Source: Gonocerus acuteangulatus
Lineage: Eukaryota; Arthropoda; Insecta; Hemiptera; Coreidae
Length of the DNA stretch: 64,000 nt
Direction of reading: 5' to 3'
NCBI GenBank assembly: GCA_946811695.1
Contig: OX328132.1
Span: forward strand, 100,186,935-100,250,934
Shown: in pieces, positions 23,098 through 32,037 of the stretch
Layout of the letters: each line of letters opens with the position of its first letter
How positions within the stretch are numbered: position 1 is the stretch's first letter
Notes under the pieces: model-generated
Database searches by the model: none
What the model was told of the DNA's origin: nothing
Seen by the model: the letters and a program-made list of their open reading frames with translations, nothing else
Translations under genes and position numbers: made by a program

Positions 23098-23139
23098 TTT
23101 ATCATGAGATTCTGTTACTCCTGTGGTTTTGGCTTTCTT
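23098..23139 (-). CDS. 42-nt exon (E42), array unit 3
   Basis: Same splice signals and same 14-codon product as unit 1. Confidence 0.58.
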
Positions 23140-24181
23140 CTGAAATTATAATAGAGAATTATAAGTAGGACAAGTAGAAATGTTAAAAAAAAACTTATAA
23201 TAATAAAAGCATGTACAAACATCAGTGCAATAATCCCAATTTTAAGCGTAACACATTATCCAATCCTGCACATTCAACGGCACACACTCCAGATCCTATA
23301 AATAATAGAAACATCGGACTCGTAGAAACTATAGCCTCTACAAAATGATCGAACAATTCGAAGGGAAAAGGGAGGTGTCCTTATTCCCAGATAGTAAATC
23401 CAGGGGAGCAAATTCCATGTTTTATAACCTTATCACTGGGAAGATTGCGTCCCTCCAGTTAATGTTTAATAGTATAAATTTATTTTCATTATATTTTAAT
23501 ATAAAGTCTTATAAAATATAAAGATTATACTTTAGAATGTAAATAAATGGACTTTTTCTTTAATGTTTTATATTCAACATTTTCCTCAATGTCGTAATTA
23601 TTGCATCTGCCAAACGATTTTTTTTCATTGGACTCACTATTTCTGGTAAGCCAATATATTGCATATCCTATTTACTATTTATAAACTATTTACAAGACAA
23701 TATTGAGCCCTCGTTTAAATCATTGTATGCTTCTAGAAGTTTAAATGTTGTTCTGCAGCTGTTCAAAGAAAAAAAGTGTCCTCCTAATCATACAAGTTAG
23801 TTATTATGGCTAAAACTATCAGCTTTAATTACACAGGGCAACATTTGATCTAAAAATAAGAAACACTCGTAGTAGTATGGTCCTTATGGGTTTTTTGGGG
23901 TCCCTGATTACGATGAGCAGGTTGGTTAACCATCATCACATCAGATTCAAGGAAAATTCTGAAAAAATGTATGCGTATGTTTTTGAGGTCTTTGAGTCTG
24001 AGTCCGTAGGTTTTTTGAACTTACACGTCTTATCCTAGAGGTCATTTGAAGGTCAAAGAGTCATGAGGTCAACCTCATAGGCGGGTTTCCTCCCTATGGG
24101 GGGTGGGAAGAACCGCGCTATTTGGAAGGATTAATATATATTAATTAAAAATATTTTAATGGTGCTTCTAAAAGTACTTAC

Positions 24182-24238
24182 AGTCTCCAGCCAATTTGAA
24201 CATGTTGGTTCAGGGGTTTCAATATACAAAAGTTTCTC
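24182..24238 (-). CDS. 57-nt exon (E57), array unit 4
   Basis: Same splice signals and product as unit 1. The flanking intron of this unit is closer to the dispersed copy at 4.9 kb (aaaaagagataaa and aaaaaatattttag variants) than to units 1-3. Confidence 0.58.
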
Positions 24239-24380
24239 CTAAAATTAAAAGGCGTAAATATAAGTATTAAAAAAGAAAAAGAGATAAATTTATCCAAAAT
24301 AAAAAATATTTTAGTGTAAAGTCTTAATTTTAATTCTGAAAAATAAGTAAGAATAAAATAGTGTTTACATAGTTACTTAC

Positions 24381-24422
24381 TTTATCATGAGATTCTGTTA
24401 CTCCTGTGGTTTTGGCTTTCTT
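24381..24422 (-). CDS. 42-nt exon (E42), array unit 4
   Basis: Same splice signals and same 14-codon product as unit 1. It is the most upstream E42 on the minus strand in copy 1. Confidence 0.58.
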
Positions 24423-25159
24423 CTGAAATTATAATAGAGAATTATAAGTAGGAAAAGTAGAAATGTTAAAAAAAACTTATAATAATAAAAGCATGTACAA
24501 ACATCAGTGCAATAGTCCCAATTTTAAGCGTAACACATTATCCAATCCTGCACATTCAACGGCACACACTCCAGATCCTATAAATAATAGAAACATCGGA
24601 CTCGTAGAAACTATAGCCTCTACAAAATGATCGAACAATTCGAAGGGAAAAGGGAGGTGTCCTTATTCCCAGATAGTAAATCCAGGGGAGCAAATTCCAT
24701 GTTTTATAACCTTATCACTGGGAAGTTTACGTCCCTCCAGTTAATGTTTACTAGTATAAATTTATTTTCATTATATTTTAATATAAAGTCTTATAAAATA
24801 TAAAGATTATACTTTAGAATGTAAATAAATGGACTTTTTCTTTAATGTTTTATATTCAACTTTTTCCTCAATGTCGTAATTATTGCATCTGCCAAACGAT
24901 TTTTTTTCATTGGACTCACTATTTCTGGTAAGCCAATATATTGCATATCCTATTTACTATTTATAAACTATTTACAAGACAATATTGAGCCCTCGTTTAA
25001 ATCATTGTATGCTTCTAGAAGTTTAAATGTTGTTCTGCAGCTGTTCAAAGAAAAAAAGTGTCCTCCTAATCATACAAGTTAGTTATTATGGCTAAAACTA
25101 TCAGCTTTAATTACACAGGGTAACATTTGATCTAAAAAAAAAAAAAAAAGCACTTGTAG

Positions 25160-25700
25160 TAGTATGGTCCTTGTGGGTTTTATGGGGTCCCTGATTACAA
25201 TGAGCAGGTTGGTTAATCATCATCACATCAGATTCAAGGAAAATTCTGCAAAATGTATGCGTATGTTTTTGAGGTCTTTAAGTCTGAGTCACTACTTTGT
25301 TTGAACTTACGCCTTTTCCTAGAGGTCATTTGAAGGTCAAAGAGAGAAAAAAAATTGAAACAAATCATTCAAAAATTTATTTCCTGGGAGGCAGAGCAAG
25401 TAAAACAACTATGGGTTCGGATTCAGGGATATAAAAAACATATACATTAATTTTTTTCAGAATTTCTCTACGTTTTTTTTTCTCCATTTGCCCTCCAAAT
25501 GACCTTCACATGACCTATAGAAAAGCGCGTAAGTCCAACAAACTACGGATTTGGACTCAGGGACCTCAAAAACACGAATTTATTCAGATTTTTCCTACTG
25601 TTCTTTCTCTATTTGACGTTCAATGATCTTGAATCTGATGTGATGAAGGTTAACTAACCCGCTCATCGTAATCAGCGACCCAGAAATCCCTATACCACTC
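25160..25700. repeat. Imperfect inverted repeat next to the array
   Basis: catcatcacatcagattcaagg and gtccctgattacaatgagc on the left recur inverted as cttgaatctgatgtgatg and ctcatcgtaatcagcgac on the right. The phrase gactcagggacctcaaaaacac also occurs in variants at 25410 and 27380. Copy in duplication 2 at about 37680-38215. Confidence 0.7.
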
Positions 25701-25724
25701 CCAATCTACACATCTACTGTGAGG
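25696..25724 (-). CDS. Short C..W exon-like block, copy 1
   Basis: Acceptor ending aactgcag and a donor beginning gtatag (or three bases earlier, gtggta) flank about 29 nt that read PHSRCVDWE. The RCVDWE text resembles TCSNWLE of E57. The position below the 63-nt exon mirrors E57 below E42. Weak splice consensus; inferred homologue of E57. Confidence 0.3.
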
Positions 25725-25890
25725 CTGCAGTTACTCATAGAAGTTATGCCATCAGTCGGTTAGGATAGTGGTAGATCAGGTGTGAATATTTCGTTCTTAC
25801 AATAAGTACGTGGATACGTACCAGTGGATGGAAACAAATTATTATGTGACGTAATAAATGTACTTAATTAGTATTTACATAGGTGCTCAC

Positions 25891-25953
25891 CTTTTCAGAT
25901 TTTGCGGAGCATGACGTTTTTGATGTTCTCAGGCTATAGCCTCCACATGTCTT
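25891..25953 (-). CDS. 63-nt exon (E63), copy 1
   Basis: Acceptor tctatcatcatttcag and donor gtgagcacc (preceded by AAAAG) flank 21 codons, beginning KTCGGYSLRTS and ending CSAKSEK. Only frame 0 is open. The upstream intron text (tcatcatttcag, with tatgcctctat before it) aligns with that of E42 and E54, suggesting paralogous exons. Serine-, threonine- and lysine-rich; no family recognised. Confidence 0.6.
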
Positions 25954-26242
25954 CTGAAATGATGATAGAGGCATATGAGTACAGAAAAGCTAATTAATGA
26001 AAAAATATAAAATTATAGTAATTAATAAAACCACAGTATGCGTGTGGAATAGAAAAAACTTTGTTTGTTATTAGGTAATTCTAAAAGTACGTTCTTTTTC
26101 AACCCACCTGCTTACATGGTAATAATTTACGCCAAATAAGAAAAATCTGACTCATAGAAAAAAAGTCTTCTTGGCGTATTGATTATAACACTATGTGCAG
26201 ATGCTGGTAAAGCCCAAGTGTAGCCTGGATATATACATATAC

Positions 26243-26302
<60 letters not shown>

Positions 26303-26304
<2 letters not shown>

Positions 26305-26570
26305 GGGCGAGTTTAGCTCAATGGTAGAGAGCACTGGACCCATATGCTGGAAAACCTGAGTTCAATCCCGAGCAAACACTACCAAGCACGGCCACCCTAG
26401 CAGTCGAAGCTTCAAAGGGGAAAATCAGGCGGCCAATGCATAGTACTGGCCACACTATCTCCCTAGTGTGCCGTATGGTTAGGAATCAGATACCTCTTTA
26501 GTAACTGTCCCTGAGGGCTCTCATGGCCTGCTTGCGGGACTGATTGAAATCCCGAAAACAAGTACCGCTT
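26303..26570 (+). mobile_element. tRNA-derived SINE, family V, copy 1
   Basis: tRNA-like head with A box tagctcaatggtag and B box gagttcaatcc, followed by a non-tRNA body (ctctcatggcctgcttgcgg). It sits at the end of a (TA)n tract. Has an extra AG (tagagagcac) relative to copy 2. Not a functional tRNA: no acceptor stem pairing is visible. Confidence 0.7.
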
Positions 26571-26657
26571 GCCCTATTTAAATATCTGTCAGCAAGATTA
26601 AATTCGCTATTATGTATCACATACTAGTTTTCGAGAAAAAAGCAAACTCGCTTTTTT

Positions 26658-26795
26658 TAGCGCGGTTCCTCCCTCCCTCCATAGCGAGGAACCCCGCTTA
26701 TAAGGTTGATCTCATGAAACAATCCGGAAGTGTCGACAAGAAAATTTCGCGTTTCAGAACCCCTAGAGACCGAAAATAACGGTGGTTCAAATAAC

Positions 26796-26868
<73 letters not shown>

Positions 26869-26870
26869 CC
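26658..26870 (-). mobile_element. Hairpin unit half, copy 1
   Basis: Terminal hairpin (cctccctccctccatagcgagg) and the conserved cggaagtgtcgac block up to the (TA)n tract, then unrelated sequence. Duplicate at 39174-39366. Confidence 0.6.
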
Positions 26871-27509
26871 CGTGTTAAAAAATGGATCTATGAAGCTCAA
26901 TATCCCGAACATGTAGGCATCTTTATAAAAAAGTAGTTCGAAAATGAAAGTTTAATTAATTTATTTTACGTCGTTTATTTAATTTACTTCAATTGATACA
27001 TTGTTGGAAAAAAATATGTGGAGATTTTTTATGGGTTATATTTTGGGATGTTAAGGATTGCATCAGTTCAGGAATTACCTGGGAAGGTCTTAAGTCAATT
27101 TTTTTGTAAAAACTCAAAGATTGTATGCCTTAGAAAACATATCAAATACAAAAATATAAGCAAAAACGCGAGTTTTTCAGAAAAGTTTTATATTTAAAAG
27201 GCCGTAACTTCGCTCCAAATGAACCAATCGAGCTCGTCAAGGTCTCAAAAAATTAGTACATTTAAGCACTAAATAGTCGTTTATTTTGGTTAACAACTTG
27301 AATAAAAATGTTATAGTTTACAATATCCTAAACAATGAGTTTTGTGGGGTTAAACAAAAAGTGCAGGACTTTTTCTGACCCCGGATTCGTATTCAGGGAC
27401 CCCAAAAACATATAGTAAACACGATCTGGTCTCTGGGTCCAGACTTTTTTTATTTTTTTTTTTTTTTGAGTGGCTATGTAATCAATATATAATTTTAATA
27501 GACATATAC

Positions 27510-27512
<3 letters not shown>

Positions 27513-27570
<58 letters not shown>

Positions 27571-27696
27571 TAAATATATGTATAAAATGCACCAAAATGT
27601 TGTGAATAAAGGATTTGGAGCAGAAATAACCGTTGGTTTTTATTATTGACCTTCCACCACATCACATTAGTAATATTAATGGTCACAAACATCATT

Positions 27697-27790
<94 letters not shown>

Positions 27791-27896
27791 TAAAAACAAA
27801 ATATATACTCACACAAAAAAAGGCCTCCTTTATAAAAGGCATTACCGTAAAGACGCAATAAATAATTAAATAATTAATATATAATTCTAATAGACC

Positions 27897-27975
<79 letters not shown>
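27513..27975. repeat. (TA)n / (TG)n microsatellite cluster, copy 1
   Basis: TA tracts at 27513-27565, 27703-27735 and 27898-27949, and TG tracts at 27738-27787 and 27950-27975. Copy 2 (40026-40503) differs mainly in tract length. Confidence 0.95.
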
Positions 27976-27979
<4 letters not shown>

Positions 27980-28125
27980 TGTTTAGTAATTTCTGCAATT
28001 TTTCTAGCCTGAATAGCTATTTTCTTTGAAATAAAAGAATCAAATCAACTTAATATTTAAACAAATAAATATAATTAAATCAAAATAATTAATTAATGAT
28101 TAAATAAATATAATAAGTTTCTTAC

Positions 28126-28179
28126 CTCTACATTTTCTTTTCTCGGATTTCCCGAGGGTGGATTTCCTCGATGTCTCTT
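28126..28179 (-). CDS. 54-nt exon (E54), copy 1
   Basis: Acceptor ccattattattttag and donor gtaagaaac (preceded by GTAGAG) flank 18 codons, KRHRGNPPSGNPRKENVE in frame 0; frame 2 is also open. The flanking intron resembles those of E42 and E63. The block expected in the E57 position downstream has been overrun by a (CA)n microsatellite near 27950-27980. Confidence 0.55.
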
Positions 28180-28663
28180 CTAAAATAATAATGGAAAATT
28201 ATAAGTGTGAAGTACAAAAATGGAAAACAATAAAGCATTTAAAACATAAAAAAATTACTTTTAAATTAAAAACTTTCAAGGATTGCGCACTTGTAAAAGG
28301 TAATTCAAAAACTACTACGTGTTGTACTTTAAACTCAGCAACTCCGATAAATAATCAATTAATAAAAAAAAACTCCGAAAAAAACTAGACATTTGAATAT
28401 GTTCTGTCGAGTGCAGGTATGTTGCTTATAGATATTTTTCCAAAAATCTTGAAAAGCTACTATCTTTCGAAATTAGCTAGGACAAATAAGTCCATTCGTA
28501 ACATTTCTCTCTTGGTGTAAATATTTTGATCGTACCGTAACAAACACAGTGGGAACTACAATTTTGCTAAAGTAACTTGTGAATCAAATAAATTATTAAA
28601 TGACTAAATAAGTTTGTATACATATTATAGTCTTCTGGTATTGACCGTGTCATAAATTTCTTT

Positions 28664-28703
28664 GCCGACGTTTCGCTAGTCATACTGCCAGTTTCCTCAG
28701 GGC
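28664..28703 (-). ncRNA. Hammerhead-like motif, type 3, at the PLE 3-prime end
   Basis: Minus strand: GCC-CTGAGGA, a short stem II (CT/AG with neighbours), GAAACGTC-GGC, stem I GCC/GGC. It lies directly after the PLE coding part, where PLE hammerheads are known. Confidence 0.5.
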
Positions 28704-29847
28704 TTAGTCTGAGAATGAGGATGTTCTTCTAGTTCTTCTGTATAAATACCTCTCTTTGTATTCCTCCGCGGGCGTAGTCTGCTCTTCCATGCCCCTGATT
28801 TGTTGGTCCCGGTCTTGCTTGATTCTGGTTGGTGGGTTCCATCTGGATCATTGATTGGCTGAATATCGTTTTTTCTTTTTTCCCTAGGTTTAATTACCGG
28901 ATGCCATAATTTGCTGAGCTTGTACCCATCTTCTTTGTTGAAATTTTCCGGGCATCGTACCATTTCTATGGCTTCCCTTATGATCCGTTCTTGATAATTT
29001 TCTATTTTCGCCAGAATGCTTACTTGGTCGAATTGGATAGCATGATTAGTGTTAAAAAAAATGTTCTGCTACCGCCGATTTTTCAGTATTGCCATTCTTA
29101 ACTGTCTTCATATGTTCTTTTATTCTAGTGCACACCAATCTTCCTGTCTGTCCAATGTATTATTTTCCGCAGGAGCATGGGATACTGTAGACACCTGGTG
29201 ATCTTAGCTTCAAATTATCCTTGGGGTTATTTATTATTTGAATTATCTTGCAGTCAGTGGTGTACACTGTTTTTATGTTATGTTTCTTCAGAAACTTTGT
29301 AATCTTCTCTGTAGTACCTTTTACATAGGGAATGATTACTTTTTCCTCGTTTGGGTCTTTTTGCATTCCCTTTTCTGTCGACTTTACATTTCTTTTTGCT
29401 TTAATGGTTTGCCTATTTATAGTTTCGTCCGTGTAACCGTTTTTTCTTAGAGCTGACTTTAGGTGTCTCTCTTCTTTTCTGAGATGATATGGTTGGGAAG
29501 TCCTGATAGCTCTGGTCATGAGGGTAGTGATCAAAGTGTTCTTCTGGGCTGGGTGGTGATTAGAAGCTGCGTTTAGGTATCTGTCTGTGTGAGTCGGTTT
29601 TCTGTAAACAGAATGTTCTAGACGGTCTCCAATCTTCTCTAATTTCACATCCAGGAACGGCAATACCCCGTCTTCTTCAATTTTCATGGTGAACTTGATG
29701 TTGTTGTGAATCTCGTTAATGTGTTCGAAAAAATGTTTTAATGTCTCTTTTCCGTGGGGCCAAATCACGAACGTATCGTCCACATATCTAAACCAATACC
29801 TTGGTTTCCACTCCGCAGTTTCTATAGCTGTCTTTTCAAACTCCTAA
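28697..29847 (-). pseudogene. Penelope-like element, RT C-terminus plus GIY-YIG endonuclease, copy 1
   Basis: Minus strand. It enters the reverse transcriptase just before the catalytic motif (RYWFRYVDDTFVIWPHG) and continues through FLDVKLEK and the PLE-typical YRKPTHTDRYLNA. It reaches the GIY-YIG endonuclease at GVYSIPCSCGK. The next codon, expected Tyr of YIG, is TAA, followed by YIGQTGR. A one-base gain in a T run near 29056 shifts frame after AEHFF. The C-terminal PENFNKEDGYKLSKLWHP part is open again (28697-28963). The element is 5-prime truncated and inactive. PLEs are retroelements that encode RT and GIY-YIG nuclease. Confidence 0.92.
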
Positions 29848-29860
29848 AATATTGGCATCC

Positions 29861-29912
29861 TAAAGTATTGCCTCTTATCCTAAAGTATTGCCTCTTATCC
29901 TAAAGTATTGCC
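29861..29912. repeat. 20-bp tandem repeat at the PLE dimer junction
   Basis: taaagtattgcctcttatcc occurs twice and a third time in part. Copy 2 has only one partial unit (about 42385-42397), so this is a change private to copy 1. Confidence 0.85.
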
Positions 29913-29958
29913 ATTCTTAACTGTCTCCTGTATGAAGACAGTTAAGAATGGCAATACT
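29904..29958. repeat. Palindromic junction of the PLE inverted dimer, copy 1
   Basis: 23-bp perfect arms (29904-29926, 29936-29958) flank the 9-nt spacer cctgtatga. It marks where the two opposite PLE fragments meet. The same hairpin is in copy 2 (about 42389-42443). Confidence 0.85.
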
Positions 29959-30345
29959 GAAAAATCGGCGGTAGCAGAACATTTTTATAACACTAATCAT
30001 GCTATCCAATTCGACCAAGTAAGCATTCTGGCGAAAATAGAAAATTATCAAGAACGGATCATAAGGGAAGCCATAGAAATAGTACTATGCCCGGAAAATT
30101 TCAACAAAGAAGATGGGTACAAGCTCAGCAAATTATGGCATCCGGTAATTAAACCTAGGGAAAAAAGAAAAAAACGATATTCAGCCAATCAATGATCCAG
30201 ATGGAACCCACCAACCAGAATCAAGCAAGACCGGGACCAACAAATCAGGGACATGGAAGAGCAGACTACGCCCGCGGAGGAATACAAAGAGAGGTATTTA
30301 TACAGAAGAACTAGAAGAACATCCTCATTCTCAGGCTAAGCCCTA
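29936..30345 (+). pseudogene. Inverted second PLE 3-prime fragment, copy 1
   Basis: Plus-strand copy of the endonuclease C-terminal half (KTVKNGNTEKSAVAEHFYNT onward), the opposite orientation of 28697-29110. Unlike its partner it keeps the frame through AEHFYNT. It breaks after PREKRKK by a base change in the A run. With the minus-strand copy it forms an inverted partial dimer. Confidence 0.9.
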
Positions 30346-30379
30346 AGGAAGCTGGCAGTATGACTAGCGAAACGTCGGC
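30340..30379 (+). ncRNA. Hammerhead-like motif, type 3, inverted PLE half
   Basis: Same as 28664-28703 on the plus strand, but CTGAGGA is CTAAGGA (catalytic G changed), while stem II is GCT/AGC. Likely inactive. Copies in the second duplication: 41189-41223 (minus, stem I lost) and 42824-42863 (plus). Confidence 0.45.
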
Positions 30380-30589
30380 AAAGAAATTTGTGACAAGGTC
30401 AATACCAGAAGACTATAATATGTGAAGCTCCCAAAACATTTCATGTCTGTCATTAAGATATTTTATTCTAATCCTTCCGTAACTCAAAACGTAACCAAAA
30501 TTTTATAATATTAGTTTTGATGAAAGTAGAACATGCAGAAAATGTTTCAACTGAATCCCATATTCTAAATACCAAAATAAAAGACAAAA

Positions 30590-31192
30590 GTCCGACTCTC
30601 AGGAATGCATCATCTTAGCGCGGTTCCGTTCTTATCCGAAGTGCGATTAGGAAAGGAATAGTAGCTGCTATTGGTAGGTTTTGATCTTTCGTTAAAAATA
30701 TAAAATAAAATCTGAAAGAGAAGGAAGCTTAAAGAGCCACATATGGAAACTGGCAGTTTTCTAAACGGATGGGACTCTCCCGTCATCGCGACGCACACTC
30801 TAGGAAAACCCTATTACCAATATGATTCTTATTTTCTCAGCTTTAATGAAATACTCATTCCACCGTTAAATAAACTTAAAAAAAAAGTGAGGTAAACAGT
30901 GATAAAAACCCGTTTAAAATAACAAAACTAACACTTTCCTAGTTTTAAGCGCTTACTTCTTCGACTGACATTGCCCCATCGAAATTTGCTTCAGAATCTT
31001 TTTTTTAGAGAATTTAGTAAGCTTTTGAATGGTTACATCGTACTTCCCACGATTTCTTAACTGTTTTGAAGATATTAAGGGGGGAAAATGGTGCTAATAC
31101 CTACCGATAGCTGCTATATTCCTTCACAATTCGCACATGAGATAAGAACGGAACCGCGCTAAGATGAAGCAGTTCCTGCGGGTCGGACTTTT
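30590..31192. mobile_element. MITE-like element with about 90-bp inverted ends, copy 2
   Basis: Same inverted ends as 15284-15676, with about 210 bp more internal sequence (atgggactctcccgtcatcgcg and following). It lies in a region inverted relative to 15.1-15.7 kb. Confidence 0.7.
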
Positions 31193-31434
31193 TTTTTGTC
31201 AGACAAATTAATGTGTTATGTTTATATTATAATATAAATATTATGTTTATAAGAAGAGCAAATCACTTTAATTGCGGTGTAAAATATTGTCGCTAGCTAA
31301 ATCTAAGTATCATATAAGCTCATAAGGAAAAAATGGTGATAATGACTCAGATTTCGATGCACCATAAAAGAAAAAAAAAATTAAGGACAATATACAAAGA
31401 TTCCGAAGTATTTCATGTCTGTTAATAAAATATT

Positions 31435-31628
31435 TTATTCTAATCCCAATAACGCAACACTTATACACAAATAAACTTTTTTTAGGTATCTATTTAATAC
31501 GTATAAAATAAGATTATACTGAGCAATCCGCTGTGGCATACACCAAGTACTACCACCGTGTGGAGTGCAACTAGTATAAACCGGTACGTCAGTACCACTG
31601 TGGTATGTAAAGAGCGGCTGTTCTGATA
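31435..31628 (-). CDS. Candidate downstream exon with cysteine-rich start
   Basis: Follows acceptor ctaatttttgccag on the minus strand about 75 nt below the 101-nt exon. The attractive frame reads SEQPLFTYHSGTDVPVYTSC, continues with TPHGGSTWC, and then becomes hydrophobic and AT-rich to a stop. With this acceptor the phase does not match the 101-nt exon; an in-phase acceptor would be atcagaacag, 14 nt later. Family unknown. Confidence 0.3.
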
Positions 31629-31703
31629 CTGGCAAAAATTAGAAATCCTACATTCCTACAGTTGTTTGGAGGCTTATCTTTATGACCCTAGAAAGGAACT
31701 TAC

Positions 31704-31804
31704 AGATGACGAGGGTCCACTGGGCGATACCTGTACTGGGAATGCACTCCACCCTAAGCCTCCTAGCTCCTCACCTTTGAATTCAAATGATTTCGCACAA
31801 TGAA
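31704..31804 (-). CDS. 101-nt exon of an unrecognised protein
   Basis: Minus-strand block between an acceptor with a long T tract ending ttaag and donor gtaagttcc. It is open over 33 codons after two leading bases and ends in phase 0: starts HCAKSFEFKGEELGG and ends PVQVSPSGPSSS. GC content is well above the surroundings and the block belongs to no repeat family here. The protein is not recognised. It could be an upstream exon of the minus-strand microexon gene or a separate gene. Confidence 0.5.
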
Positions 31805-32037
31805 CTTAAAAAAAAAAATTAATAAATAGATAAAAACTTCTGAAAATAGGGAATACCAAAAACAATTGTAAAGAACGAAATCAACACCAGTACAGTAATC
31901 TAGATATTCATAGGGCATCTTCGAATTCCAAGATACCGTTGAAACAAAATATTGTTTCTATATATACGTATCCTGTTTTTTGACTAATACATTTGACTAC
32001 TATAAGCAATCACAAAAATAACGAGCAGTGAAAAAAA

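Larger units (their letters stand above)
20271..25345 (+). repeat. Tandem array of four 1283-bp units
   Basis: Units start right after the GCGCT that closes a hairpin: 20271, 21554, 22837 and 24120, exactly 1283 bp apart; the fourth is truncated and diverged after about 25130. Each unit ends with tgaggtcaacctca, then a hairpin of ggtttcctccc / gggaagaacc type, then gcgct. On the minus strand each unit holds a short T-prime exon-like ORF, a 42-nt exon and a 57-nt exon. A single unit fragment lies at 4906-5650 and a broken one in copy 2. The repeated hairpin end resembles a rolling-circle (Helitron-type) terminus, so read-through amplification is possible; unequal crossing-over is the alternative. 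Confidence 0.95.
16312..30424 (+). repeat. Segmental duplication copy 1
   Basis: This block is repeated in direct orientation at 33450-42908. Both copies begin just after a (TA)n tract with the same text (caaatacc/tc-cagacaagcgg) and end at gactataatatgtg. Order of contents is identical: mariner relic, endonuclease-like relic, terminal exon, hairpin and unit sequence, 54/63-nt exons, tRNA-like SINE, microsatellites and a PLE partial dimer. The offset between copies is 17138 at the left, 17037-17039 in the middle and about 12504 at the right. The change reflects an extra tandem array of 1283-bp units here. Differences outside the array are scattered single bases and microsatellite lengths, so the duplication looks young. 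Confidence 0.93.

Noticed and set aside
19736..25300. CRISPR-like or satellite array
   Set aside because: Unit length (1283 bp), exon content and lack of short spacer structure exclude CRISPR. Only four units are present, so it is not a classical satellite.
26306..26380. Possible functional tRNA gene
   Set aside because: A and B boxes are present, but there is no acceptor-stem pairing and the sequence continues into a SINE body. The same applies to 51317-51390.
27495..27998. 167-codon frame with His-Thr and Ile-Tyr runs
   Set aside because: It is composed of (CA)n and (TA)n microsatellites; copy 2 differs in tract length and breaks it.
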